DNA from: an uncultured Marvinbryantia sp. | GTDB lineage: Bacteria; Bacillota; Clostridia; Lachnospirales; Lachnospiraceae | DNA: 33,283 nt | Assembly: GCA_934373455.1 (NCBI GenBank) | Contig: CAKRON010000017.1 | Coordinates: forward strand, 1-33,283 | Direction of reading: 5' to 3' | Shown: piece by piece, positions 25,235-33,266 of the stretch | How the letters are laid out: each line of letters begins with the position of its first letter | Position numbering within the stretch: position 1 is the stretch's first letter | Notes under the pieces: model-generated | Database searches by the model: none | What the model was told of the DNA's origin: nothing | What the model saw: the letters and a program-made list of their open reading frames with translations, nothing else | Position numbers and translations under genes: made by a program

Positions 25235-27475
25235 TTAAGATAATTCTTCCGGACTAAATTTCATATTATATAAAGATCCACATGAGAACAATTCATTATG
25301 AAGCTTTGCAACTGACGCGATCGCTGCCGTCGGTCCATTTACATCGGTTCCACGCATTGGAGACTGACCATCTGCTACTGACATATATGCATCTCGTCCA
25401 TCTGGTGTTGCTCCACATACATGCCCAAACGGTGTATTACTGGATACTGTAGATGTACTGCAATGTAATGTACCACCAATCGGTCCTCTTCCATAGCGGG
25501 TATTTTTGTAAGATGAAAGTTCATTTGCAATCATTGCCATCATATCTCTGGCAATAAAATCTACTTCATCTATATCGTTTCCATATTTTGGAACTGCCAG
25601 ACACATAGCTTTAATCTGTGTTCCAGTTGGTGTAGTAGTTTCATCTTGCCAGTTTGTTTCAAGCGCATGTTGTAACTGAGCACCAGTAATCTTCTTATCT
25701 TCAAAAATCAGCTTTTTAATGACGTACAAACTATTTGCAATATTGGCTGTTCCAATGGTCTGTTGTCCAGTCAGATCATATTTTGCGCCACCTTGTTTAA
25801 TTGGTTTTCCACGTGGAATTGTAGTAGTCGGGCAGGCAAAAATTGCTGCCATTGGTTCTTCCAGCATTTCTTCCCATACCTGATCAATGGTATTCTCCAA
25901 GATAGCTTCCATCTTAATATAATATTTCATCTGATCTACAAAAGCATCTTCAGCTTCCTGATATGATGCAAACTCTGATAATGTCTTTCCATTTTCATTT
26001 TTATGCAAACAGATACCAGTTCTTGGATCTTTTCCATTGTATAAAGACATCTCTAAAGCTTTTGTACAGTTCAGCCATGCTCCACCGGTTCTTCCTCCAA
26101 GAAGTCCTGGTGCACCAGGCTCGATACAACCGATAATGCAGTAATTGTATGCATCTTTCATTTCATATCCGCGGTTCATCATTGCTCTGGTATAAGTCTC
26201 GTCATTAAAGATAGATGGAAGACCAGTTCCCAATCTAACAACTTCAGCAACTTTCATTTTGAATTCCATTGGTGTTTTTTTATGGAAACGAACCGTCAGT
26301 GATGGCTGTGGTACTCTTGTATTAAAAGTAGCATCCAATGCAATATAACTCATCTCATTTGTTGCATCGTTCATAGTTTCCGGATCAACACCGCCAATAG
26401 TCAAATTCTGGAACATTGGTACGCCTCTATAAAAATCGGTATCAATCCAGCTTCGTACTTTGTTGCATGTATAAATCTGTAGGAAAAAGTTTTCTGTTAA
26501 TTCTACTGCTAAGTCTCTTGTCAAAGTACCATCTGCAATGCCGGCTTCATAATATGGCTGCATGAACTGATCAAAACGTCCGAAAGAAACGCCAGCTCCA
26601 CTATCTTCAATTTGGATACAAATGTGTGTTAAAATGATAAACTGGAGTGCTTCCTTAAAATTACGAGCAGGATATCTTGGAACGTGGCGGCAAATCTGCG
26701 CCATATCCAGAAGTTCTGCTTTTCTTTCTGGATCTTTTTCCTCTTTAGCCATCTGTTCTGCAAGTTCTGCATATCGTTCTGCAAATTTAATAACTGCATT
26801 GGCACTGATTTTTGCTGCTTCATAGAAATCATTCTTCTTTACACACTCAGGATCATTTTTGTAATCAATTTCTTTTTGTTTTTCTTCACATAAATCGATA
26901 ATTTTCTGAAGACCGTTTTTGATTAACCATGGGTGGTCTGGTGCAAAATGACCATCTCCGCCTTGGAAATAGGTTCCAATGTCTGCTGCTTTTAAATCAT
27001 AATGTGTAGCAAGAGCTTCTTTTGGAAGTCTGGTTCGAAGCATATCTGTAATGGTCTTTCCCTTCCACCAGTTACAAAAATCCTGAATAATCGGTTTATC
27101 TTCTTCTCTCAGAATATAACGGTCAGCAGGTCTTTCTCCAAGTGGATATGGATCCTCATGAACCATTTCTTTCTCCACCCATTCTACCTCGTATTCTGGG
27201 AAAATCGGCGCCCATCTTGGTTTCGATGCCTGGTTTCCTGCGAATAAACTTCCTGGCATAATGTAAATACTCATGTTTTGCAATACATAATCTATTGCAT
27301 TTGCACGTCTCACGATGTTGATTTCATCTGGATGATTGCGATAGTATTCTGTAATTAATTTTCCACGTTCCACGCAAACGCCATATTTGGAACTGGTAAT
27401 GTACTTGTGCAACTTGTCTATTCTTTCGCTTCTTACCGGTTCCGTAGATATCTGATATGAATCCATTACTGCCAT
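25235..27475 (-). CDS. Glycyl radical enzyme large subunit lacking the glycyl radical domain, copy 2
   Basis: A 746-residue dehydratase-type GRE barrel with the active-site segment NYCIIGCIEPG (thiyl Cys450, Glu452). It ends at LYNMKFSPEELS, exactly like copy 1, and the missing glycyl domain is encoded as the next gene. The frame opens at 27484, but GGAG abuts that ATG directly. The ATG at 27475 has GGAG nine bases upstream and gives the same N terminus as copy 1 (MAVMDSYQIS against MAITDSYQIS). Visible differences from copy 1 include IGGTLHCS against IGCTLHCS. First gene of a unit with small subunit, transporter, activase and two-component system. Substrate unknown; dehydration or C-X cleavage of a polyol-like compound is a guess from GCIEP and the transporter type. 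Confidence 0.9.
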   Translation of the reverse strand: MAVMDSYQISTEPVRSERIDKLHKYITSSKYGVCVERGKLITEYYRNHPDEINIVRRANAIDYVLQNMSIYIMPGSLFAGNQASKPRWAPIFPEYEVEWVEKEMVHEDPYPLGERPADRYILREEDKPIIQDFCNWWKGKTITDMLRTRLPKEALATHYDLKAADIGTYFQGGDGHFAPDHPWLIKNGLQKIIDLCEEKQKEIDYKNDPECVKKNDFYEAAKISANAVIKFAERYAELAEQMAKEEKDPERKAELLDMAQICRHVPRYPARNFKEALQFIILTHICIQIEDSGAGVSFGRFDQFMQPYYEAGIADGTLTRDLAVELTENFFLQIYTCNKVRSWIDTDFYRGVPMFQNLTIGGVDPETMNDATNEMSYIALDATFNTRVPQPSLTVRFHKKTPMEFKMKVAEVVRLGTGLPSIFNDETYTRAMMNRGYEMKDAYNYCIIGCIEPGAPGLLGGRTGGAWLNCTKALEMSLYNGKDPRTGICLHKNENGKTLSEFASYQEAEDAFVDQMKYYIKMEAILENTIDQVWEEMLEEPMAAIFACPTTTIPRGKPIKQGGAKYDLTGQQTIGTANIANSLYVIKKLIFEDKKITGAQLQHALETNWQDETTTPTGTQIKAMCLAVPKYGNDIDEVDFIARDMMAMIANELSSYKNTRYGRGPIGGTLHCSTSTVSSNTPFGHVCGATPDGRDAYMSVADGQSPMRGTDVNGPTAAIASVAKLHNELFSCGSLYNMKFSPEELS

Positions 27476-27524
27476 TTTACCCATCTCCTTTTATGCATTT
27501 TTTTCTTTTCTGCTTGATGAGTTT

Positions 27525-27553
27525 ATTATATTCGTTATCATTCTTGTACGAAA
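27525..27553 (-). promoter_or_regulatory. Probable promoter of GRE copy 2
   Basis: A perfect TATAAT (27530-27525) lies 17 bases after a weak -35 box, TTTCGT (27553-27548). This gives a start near 27518 and a leader of about 40 bases. It matches the layout of the copy 1 promoter and suggests an activator-dependent promoter. Confidence 0.55.
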
Positions 27554-27592
27554 CCTATGATATTTTGTTCCAGGTTTAATATTTTTAGATTG

Positions 27593-27619
27593 CATCCAAA
27601 AATGTTTGCCTACATCCAA
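27593..27619 (-). promoter_or_regulatory. TTGGATG direct repeats, candidate operator for the YesN-like regulator
   Basis: TTGGATG occurs twice on the minus strand (27619-27613 and 27599-27593), 20 bases apart start to start, about two helical turns. They lie about 75 to 100 bases before the predicted start of GRE copy 2. The geometry suits an AraC-type dimer. No copy is seen in front of GRE copy 1. Confidence 0.35.
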
Positions 27620-27664
27620 TCAAAAACAGCTGTCTGGCAGAAATATTTATCTGACAGACAGCTG
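27618..27664 (-). terminator. Terminator of the toxin mRNA
   Basis: On the minus strand CAGCTGTCTG pairs with CAGACAGCTG, extended inward by CAGA/TCTG across one mismatch, followed by TTTTTGATT. It ends the minus-strand transcript that starts near 28075 and insulates the GRE operon promoter. Confidence 0.75.
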
Positions 27665-27704
27665 AGCAAGTAGGTGGATTATTTAGCATAAAATTTATTA
27701 TGAG

Positions 27705-27733
27705 TTGAATATTTTTTCTAGCTGTGTTATATT
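27705..27733 (+). promoter_or_regulatory. Promoter of the antitoxin RNA
   Basis: TTGAAT (27705-27710) and TATATT (27728-27733) with a 17-base spacer on the plus strand. Transcription would start near 27740 and meet a strong terminator about 130 bases later. Confidence 0.65.
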
Positions 27734-27739
27734 CTAACT

Positions 27740-27878
27740 AAAGAAAGACATCTGCGGTAACAGATGCCTTTCAGCGGAACGTATCCATCCCAAAAGTGGA
27801 TGCTCCCAAGCGAGGTTTCATGCACTCTTAAGAGCGCCGCCTTACCTGTTGGCAGACAGGTAAGGCCTTTTTATTTTC
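27740..27878 (+). ncRNA. Convergent antitoxin RNA, RatA-like
   Basis: A short transcription unit with its own promoter and terminator but no convincing coding frame. Local hairpins include CATCTG/CAGATG and ATCCA/TGGAT. It is antisense to the 3' untranslated region of the toxin mRNA and reaches the last codons of the toxin gene. This tail-to-tail overlap is the arrangement of txpA/ratA in Bacillus subtilis, where the RNA pairs with the toxin mRNA and blocks its expression. The function here is inferred from architecture. Confidence 0.65.
27839..27878 (+). terminator. Terminator of the antitoxin RNA
   Basis: GCCTTACCTGT and ACAGGTAAGGC form a perfect 11-pair stem with a six-base loop, followed on the plus strand by CTTTTTATTTT. 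The minus strand has no U-run after the stem, so it is directional. Confidence 0.85.
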
Positions 27879-27993
27879 TTCTGCTATTTCTCTTATTATC
27901 GAGAAAGTTCAGAAACGCAACTACAAGTTGTCCAAAACCAATCAGCAAGCTGATGATTCCTATGAATATCAATATGATATCTGCACTCGTCAT
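27871..27993 (-). CDS. Small hydrophobic type I toxin (TxpA/putative holin-like toxin family)
   Basis: A 40-residue peptide: a short polar start (MTSAD), one hydrophobic helix (about 6-30), and a basic tail ending DNKRNSRRK. This fits the putative holin-like toxin/TxpA group of Gram-positive type I toxins, which act on the membrane. A strong GGGAGGTG lies seven bases before the ATG. An upstream CCTCCC in the 5' leader (28049-28044) can pair with that site, as in type I toxin mRNAs whose translation is held off by folding. A convergent RNA with its own promoter and terminator runs against its 3' side. Confidence 0.75.
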   Translation of the reverse strand: MTSADIILIFIGIISLLIGFGQLVVAFLNFLDNKRNSRRK

Positions 27994-28081
27994 AATCACG
28001 CACCTCCCATCCTACGTATTCCGTTAAACCGGTCATTAAGCTCGGGAGGCTACCACCCCTGTCATGGGTTCCGTATATCCA

Positions 28082-28110
28082 ATATTATCATATGGATCTA
28101 TTCTTTTCAA
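28082..28110 (-). promoter_or_regulatory. Promoter of the type I toxin
   Basis: TTGAAA (28110-28105) and TAATAT (28087-28082) are 17 bases apart on the minus strand. The start near 28075 gives a leader of about 80 bases containing the anti-ribosome-binding-site sequence. The promoter begins only 17 bases past the stop codon of the hydrolase gene. Confidence 0.7.
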
Positions 28111-28126
28111 ACATAATCTGTATAAA

Positions 28127-29062
28127 TCAAGAAACGGACATCCTCATATACTCCATCCACCGGAATATATCCCGATACACGTCTCCTCTGTCTACTTCAT
28201 TCAGGATCTCATGTCGATCCTGCGGATATAACTTCATAGTCACATCTTTCATTCCCAGTTCTTTGAACTGTTCATATACTTTCGTTACACTTTCACCGCA
28301 ATTGCCTACCGGATCATCGGCTCCTGCCACCAGGAATACCGGAAGGTTCTTTGGCATTTTCTTCAGAATTTTTTCTTCACTGAGCATGTGAATGCTGTAA
28401 AAAAGATTGTAATATCCGTTCAGTGTAAAACGGTAGGTGCAAAGTGGATCTTTCATATAGGAACTGACATTTTCTTCGTTCCGGCTGAGCCACTGTCTTC
28501 CCTTCATGGTACCAAACTTTCGGTTATAACCGCCAAATGCCATAGCATCTACCAGAATGCTACGGTAATTCCAGCCGGTAAACAATGCCATCGTTTTACA
28601 CAATGCCATTCCAAAAGCTGTCGCAATCTTTGGCTGCTGACCGGTTCCCATGACAATTGCACCCGCCAGTCCTTTTCCGTGAAGGCAGAGATACTGTCTC
28701 ACCAAAAAAGATCCCATACTGTGTCCTAAAATGAAATATGGTACGTCCGGAAAACGTTTCTGTGTCATAAGACGCAGACGATGAATGTCGCGGAGTAGTA
28801 TTTTATTACCATCTTTTTCTGCAAAATACCCCAGTCTGGATTCCTCTTTTACAGATTTTCCATGCCCCAGATGATCGTTTCCTGCTACTGCATATCCCTG
28901 TTTCGTCAGAAATGCGGCAAACTCATCATAACGGTTTATGTACTCCACCATTCCGTGAGAAATCTGAAGTACCGCAATCGGCTTCTCTTCCGGTTCCCAG
29001 CAAATCGCATGAATCTGTGTTTTTCCATCATGAGACGGATAGGTAAATTCAATCTTCTTCAT
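28127..29062 (-). CDS. Alpha/beta hydrolase, monoacylglycerol lipase/lysophospholipase-like
   Basis: A 311-residue alpha/beta hydrolase of the Hydrolase_4/PldB group. The nucleophile is Ser115 in ILGHSMGSF. LQISHGMVEYINRYDEFA and GNDHLGHGKS are the oxyanion-side blocks of the family. The acid is probably in VAGADDPVG and the His in YPQDRHEILNE. No signal peptide, so cytoplasmic. The start overlaps the rsmA stop by four bases (ATGA), so it is co-translated at the end of the metG-tatD-rsmA unit. The natural ester substrate is unknown. Confidence 0.87.
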   Translation of the reverse strand: MKKIEFTYPSHDGKTQIHAICWEPEEKPIAVLQISHGMVEYINRYDEFAAFLTKQGYAVAGNDHLGHGKSVKEESRLGYFAEKDGNKILLRDIHRLRLMTQKRFPDVPYFILGHSMGSFLVRQYLCLHGKGLAGAIVMGTGQQPKIATAFGMALCKTMALFTGWNYRSILVDAMAFGGYNRKFGTMKGRQWLSRNEENVSSYMKDPLCTYRFTLNGYYNLFYSIHMLSEEKILKKMPKNLPVFLVAGADDPVGNCGESVTKVYEQFKELGMKDVTMKLYPQDRHEILNEVDRGDVYRDIFRWMEYMRMSVS

Positions 29063-29937
29063 TTCAACACCCCTGCTAATATATCCGCTAATTTTGCAAA
29101 CTGCTCCAGTGTCAGTGCTTCCCCCCGGATACTTGCTGACACACCTAATTTTTCAATTGCCTGAGCGATCTGCTCTTTGGAATAGTGCAGATCCGGCGCA
29201 TTATTCAAACCATTCGCCAATGTCTTTCTTCTCTGATTGAAAGATGCACGAATCAGGCGGAACATCAGCTGTTCATGCTCCGTAGTTACCGGTGGCTGAC
29301 TGTAACGAGTCAGACGAATGACTGTACTTCCCACCTTCGGTCTTGGCATAAAGCAGTTTGGCGGCACATTTGCAGCAATATACGGTTCACAGTAATACTG
29401 TACAGCTAAAGATAACGCCCCATAGTCTTTTGTGCCCGGTCCTGCCTGCATACGCATAGCCACTTCCTTCTGTACCATAACGGTAATACTTTCCACCGGT
29501 ACGTGTGCTTCCAGAAGTCCCATAATAATCGGTGTCGTAATATAATACGGAAGATTCGCCACTACTTTAATCGGCTTGCCTCCGTTCTTTTCTTCTACAA
29601 TTTTACAGATATCCAGCTTCAGCACGTCTTCATTGATCACTTCCACATTGTCATATGAGGAAAGCGTCTCATGCAGAATCGGAATCAATGTTTTATCGAT
29701 TTCCACTGCCAGGACACGCCCTGCTGCTTCTGCCAGATACTGGGTCATCGTTCCGATTCCCGGTCCAATCTCCAGTACAAAATCATCTTTGGTGATATCT
29801 GCGGATGAAATAATCTTATTCAATACATGGCTGTCGATCAAAAAATTCTGTCCGAATTTTTTCTGAAATGTAAACTCATATTTTTGAATAATTTCTATGG
29901 TTTTCTGCGGATTCGATAATTTTTCATTTAATTCCAT
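29059..29937 (-). CDS. rsmA: 16S rRNA (adenine1518-N6/adenine1519-N6)-dimethyltransferase
   Basis: A 292-residue RsmA (KsgA), which dimethylates two adjacent adenines near the 3' end of 16S rRNA. Landmarks are KKFGQNFLIDSHVLNKI, the SAM motif EIGPGIGTMTQYLAE, and the catalytic NLPYYITTPI. Length is normal. AAAGGA lies nine bases before the start. It follows tatD by 12 bases. In many Bacillota the RNase M5 gene rnmV sits between tatD and rsmA; here it is absent. Confidence 0.95.
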   Translation of the reverse strand: MELNEKLSNPQKTIEIIQKYEFTFQKKFGQNFLIDSHVLNKIISSADITKDDFVLEIGPGIGTMTQYLAEAAGRVLAVEIDKTLIPILHETLSSYDNVEVINEDVLKLDICKIVEEKNGGKPIKVVANLPYYITTPIIMGLLEAHVPVESITVMVQKEVAMRMQAGPGTKDYGALSLAVQYYCEPYIAANVPPNCFMPRPKVGSTVIRLTRYSQPPVTTEHEQLMFRLIRASFNQRRKTLANGLNNAPDLHYSKEQIAQAIEKLGVSASIRGEALTLEQFAKLADILAGVLK

Positions 29938-29949
29938 ATATTCATTCCT

Positions 29950-30723
29950 TTACATCTGATATACCCGGCAGGCATTCTCCCAGGTACGATTTTCTACTTC
30001 TTCAGGCGTCAGTCCCTTTATTTCTGCAATGGCTTGAATCACAAATGGCAGATTCAGTGAAGAATTCCGCTTTCCGCGGTATGGCACCGGCGCCAGATAT
30101 GGACAGTCTGTCTCTATCACAATCCGGTCCATCGGCACTTCAGCGACTACTTCTTTTAATACTCTGGCATTTTTAAAAGTCACGACTCCACCAACTCCAA
30201 TCTCATATCCCAGCTTCAGGTACTCTCGTGCCATCTCGACAGATCCGGAATAGCAATGAATAATTCCTCCTGCAAATCCCGGTTGTCTGGCATGCTCTGT
30301 CTTTATCAGATCAAAAGTATCCTGTGCTGCTTCTCTGCTGTGAATATTAACAGGGAGTCCGCACTCCAATGCCAGGTGCAGCTGTTCCTGAAACCATTTT
30401 TTCTGTATCTCATGAGATTCTTTATCCCAATAATAATCCAGTCCGATTTCTCCGACAGCTACCGCCTTTTTATGAGACAGTAAATCTTTCAGCCACTGCA
30501 TCTTTTCTTCATTTAATTCTCCGACTTCATCCGGGTGCACCCCAAGTGCACCGTAGATAAAGTCATAGGTCTGCATCAGTTCGTAAGTAGCCTGCACACC
30601 ACGAAGACTTGCGCCCACATTTACAATGCGTCCGACTCCATTTTCCTGCATACTTCCAAGGAGCTGTTCTCTGTCGTCATCGAAAGCCTCATCATCATAA
30701 TGAGCATGGGTATCAAATATCAT
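29950..30723 (-). CDS. tatD: TatD-family metal-dependent hydrolase
   Basis: A 257-residue TatD/YabD-type deoxyribonuclease fold. Metal ligand motifs are DTHAHYDD at the N terminus, VGEIGLDYYWD, NIHSREA, IIHCYSG and IETDCPYLAP. A GGAGAG ribosome binding site lies before the start, and the gene follows metG by 13 bases, the conserved order of Bacillota. Confidence 0.93.
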   Translation of the reverse strand: MIFDTHAHYDDEAFDDDREQLLGSMQENGVGRIVNVGASLRGVQATYELMQTYDFIYGALGVHPDEVGELNEEKMQWLKDLLSHKKAVAVGEIGLDYYWDKESHEIQKKWFQEQLHLALECGLPVNIHSREAAQDTFDLIKTEHARQPGFAGGIIHCYSGSVEMAREYLKLGYEIGVGGVVTFKNARVLKEVVAEVPMDRIVIETDCPYLAPVPYRGKRNSSLNLPFVIQAIAEIKGLTPEEVENRTWENACRVYQM

Positions 30724-30736
30724 CGATCTCTCCTAA

Positions 30737-32701
30737 CTAACAGATTTCTGCTCCTGCAGGCATTTTCTTTTCCGGTACCATCAGCGCCAGTTCTCCGTTT
30801 TCATCTTCTGCGCAGAGGATCATTCCCTCAGACAGTACACCGGCAAGTTTCGCTGGCTTTAAGTTTACCAGTACCATCACTTTCTTTCCAACCATCTCTT
30901 CTGCAGAGTAATGGGCTTTGATACCGGATACAATCTGTTTTACCTGGCTTCCGATCTTTACCTGGCTGCAAAGCAGTTTTTTGGATTTCTTCACTGGTTC
31001 ACAGGCAATGATTTCTCCCACCTGGAACTGCATTTTTTCAAAATCTTCGAATGTGATTTCTTCTTTTGGCTCAATATCAATCACTGGTTCTTCCGGCTCT
31101 TCTGGCTGTCCGGAAGCTGCCTTCTGAGCAGCCTGAAGCACTTCTACTTTTTCCATAACTTCTTTCAGATCCAGTCTTGCAAAAAGAATCTCTGGTTTGT
31201 CTGTTACTTTATTTCCACTTTCATAAAGACCGAACTGATCCATCTGTTCCAGTCCTCTCTTCTTGGCATTTAACTGTTCCAGAATCTTCTTAGAAGTTCC
31301 TGGCATAAAGGATTCCAGGAGTTCTGCTCCAATTGCAATACTTTCTACCAGATTGTAGAGAACTGTTGCCAGACGATCCTGTTTGCTTTCGTCTTTTGCC
31401 AGAGCCCAAGGCATTGTTTCATCAATGTACTTGTTGCAGCGTTTGAACAGTACAAAAATCTCACTGATCGCATCTGCCACACGAAGCTGTTCCATCTTTT
31501 CAGTTACTTTACCTGGTGCAGCCAATACTACTGCTTTCAGTTCTTCATCTACCAGTTCAGTTACCCCTTTATCAGCCACTACGCCATCGAAATATTTATT
31601 GGACATGGAGATGGTTCTGTTCACCAGATTTCCTAATGTATTTGCCAAATCTGAATTCAGACGTTCTACCATCAGTTCCCAGGTAATCACACCGTCATTT
31701 TCAAATGGCATTTCATGAAGCACGAAGTAACGTACTGCATCTACGCCAAAGAAATCTACCAGATCATCTGCATAGATAACGTTTCCTTTGGATTTACTCA
31801 TCTTTCCGTCACCCTGAAGCAGCCATGGATGTCCAAATACCTGTTTTGGTAATGGCAGATCCAGAGACATCAGGAAAATCGGCCAGTAAATTGTATGGAA
31901 ACGGATAATATCCTTTCCAATCAGGTGAAGCTCTGCCGGCCAGTCTTTTTTGAACTGCTCTGTGCTGTTGCCATCGCAGTCATAACCAATACCTGTAATA
32001 TAGTTGGTCAGTGCATCCAGCCATACATAGGTAACGTGCTTTGGATCAAAGTCAACAGGGATTCCCCATTTGAAAGATGTTCTGGATACACACAGATCCT
32101 GCAGTCCCGGAAGCAGGAAGTTGTTCATCATCTCATTCTTTCTGGATACCGGCTGAATGAATTCCGGATGTGTATTAATATGATCGATCAGTCTGTCTGC
32201 ATATTTGCTCATTTTGAAGAAATATGCTTCTTCTTTTGCAGGAGTTACTTCACGTCCACAGTCCGGACATTTTCCGTCTACCAGCTGAGATTCCGTAAAG
32301 AAAGATTCGCAAGGTGTACAGTACATTCCTTCGTAATGTCCCTTGTAAATATCTCCCTTGTCATACATTTTCTTGAAGATCTTCTGTACCTGTTTTTCAT
32401 GATATTCATCTGTCGTTCTGATAAACTTATCATATGAAGTATCTACCAGATCCCAGATTCTTTTGATCTCTCCGGCTACTTTATCTACATATTCCTTTGG
32501 TGTCACACCTGCTTCTTCTGCTTTTAATTCAATTTTCTGACCATGTTCATCTGTACCTGTCTGTAAAAATACATCATAGCCCTGCGCTCTCTTGTAACGT
32601 GCAATCGCATCTGCCAGAATGATCTCGTATGTGTTACCAATATGTGGTTTTCCTGATGCATATGCAATGGCTGTGGTCATATAAAACTTTTTCTTTTCCA
32701 T
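30737..32701 (-). CDS. metG: Methionyl-tRNA synthetase
   Basis: A 654-residue class I synthetase. ATP-binding motifs are ASGKPHIGNTYE (HIGH-like) and KMSKSKGN. A zinc knuckle lies at CTPCESFF...CPDCG. The C-terminal domain (FEDFEKMQFQVGEIIACEPV onward) is the EMAP/Trbp111-type tRNA-binding domain. An in-frame ATG at 32719 exists, but GGAG lies eight bases before the ATG at 32701, and MEKKKFYMTTAIAYASG is the usual beginning. It is controlled by the Met-type T-box directly upstream. Confidence 0.95.
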   Translation of the reverse strand: MEKKKFYMTTAIAYASGKPHIGNTYEIILADAIARYKRAQGYDVFLQTGTDEHGQKIELKAEEAGVTPKEYVDKVAGEIKRIWDLVDTSYDKFIRTTDEYHEKQVQKIFKKMYDKGDIYKGHYEGMYCTPCESFFTESQLVDGKCPDCGREVTPAKEEAYFFKMSKYADRLIDHINTHPEFIQPVSRKNEMMNNFLLPGLQDLCVSRTSFKWGIPVDFDPKHVTYVWLDALTNYITGIGYDCDGNSTEQFKKDWPAELHLIGKDIIRFHTIYWPIFLMSLDLPLPKQVFGHPWLLQGDGKMSKSKGNVIYADDLVDFFGVDAVRYFVLHEMPFENDGVITWELMVERLNSDLANTLGNLVNRTISMSNKYFDGVVADKGVTELVDEELKAVVLAAPGKVTEKMEQLRVADAISEIFVLFKRCNKYIDETMPWALAKDESKQDRLATVLYNLVESIAIGAELLESFMPGTSKKILEQLNAKKRGLEQMDQFGLYESGNKVTDKPEILFARLDLKEVMEKVEVLQAAQKAASGQPEEPEEPVIDIEPKEEITFEDFEKMQFQVGEIIACEPVKKSKKLLCSQVKIGSQVKQIVSGIKAHYSAEEMVGKKVMVLVNLKPAKLAGVLSEGMILCAEDENGELALMVPEKKMPAGAEIC

Positions 32702-32721
32702 CTTCATTTCTCCTTCCATAA

Positions 32722-33005
32722 TAAAAAATCCTGCCTCCTCAAATCGAGAAGACAGGCCAATACCCGTGTTACCACTTCACTTTATCCATACCTCACAGCA
32801 TGAACCTCTCTGGGTGCATCTACACCCATTCGCTATAACAGGCGATCCTGTCGCAGCCTATATGCTTTCTTCATAGTCGGTGCGCCGCTCCGAAGCCATC
32901 TTCCATTTACCGACACATATCCCTCTCAGCCTGCTGGAATTCTCTGTAATGTTCTGTATAAATGTACTCTCTTCATCTATGCGTTTTCTTATATCACAAT
33001 AAGCT
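32722..33005 (-). promoter_or_regulatory. T-box riboswitch, methionine type (AUG specifier)
   Basis: Stem I base GAAG/CTTC and the CATTTA/TAAATG helix frame an internal loop with AGAGTA on the 5' side and GAAG-ATG-G on the 3' side. This gives the specifier ATG at 32899-32897, which agrees with the metG gene downstream. The T-box sequence AAGTGGTAACACGG is near 32775, and UGGU fits the A discriminator of tRNA-Met. The terminator is CCTGTCTTCTC/GAGGAGGCAGG with a U-run (32756-32722). Confidence 0.92.
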
Positions 33006-33011
33006 AATATT

Positions 33012-33040
33012 AGGCTAACACAGGAACCTTTTTCTGTCAA
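33012..33040 (-). promoter_or_regulatory. Promoter of the metG T-box transcript
   Basis: TTGACA (33040-33035) and TAGCCT (33017-33012) with a 17-base spacer. The -35 is consensus and the -10 is weak. It lies just past the stop codon of the HipB-like gene. Confidence 0.6.
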
Positions 33041-33059
33041 GGATGGGCGGGAAATTTAC

Positions 33060-33266
33060 TTACTTCTCCATCTCTTTCTTACCTGGTACTGCCTCACATC
33101 CGAACATCGCCAATGCCTGATTCACCTTATCTAATCGCACAGTTTCTTTTCCCTGCTCCAATTCTCTTACAAACCGAAGACCCAGACCTGCTCGAAAGGC
33201 AAATTCTTCCTGCGTCAAACCTGCATTTTTTCTTTCTTCTTTAATATAATCTCCAATTTTACTCAT
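33060..33266 (-). CDS. Small XRE/HipB-like helix-turn-helix regulator
   Basis: A 68-residue DNA-binding protein with a Cro/C1-type helix-turn-helix (IGDYIKEERKNAGLTQEEFAFRAGLGLRFVRELEQGK), most like HipB or Y4mF antitoxin-type regulators. The gene that would normally follow such an antitoxin (a HipA-like kinase) is not downstream; metG with its T-box is. An upstream partner would be beyond the right edge. The ribosome binding site before 33266 is poor, so the true start is not certain, though the HTH begins right at this methionine. Confidence 0.72.
   Translation of the reverse strand: MSKIGDYIKEERKNAGLTQEEFAFRAGLGLRFVRELEQGKETVRLDKVNQALAMFGCEAVPGKKEMEK

Noticed and set aside
24963..27475. 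Split GRE as a sequencing error or frameshift
   Set aside because: The small gene has its own ribosome binding site and eight non-homologous leading residues, and the independent copy 1 ends at the same residue.
32858..33040. 60-codon frame on the minus strand
   Set aside because: It lies inside the methionine T-box leader.
33060..33266. HipBA toxin-antitoxin pair
   Set aside because: Only a HipB-like regulator is visible; the next gene downstream is metG and no HipA-like kinase is in the window.
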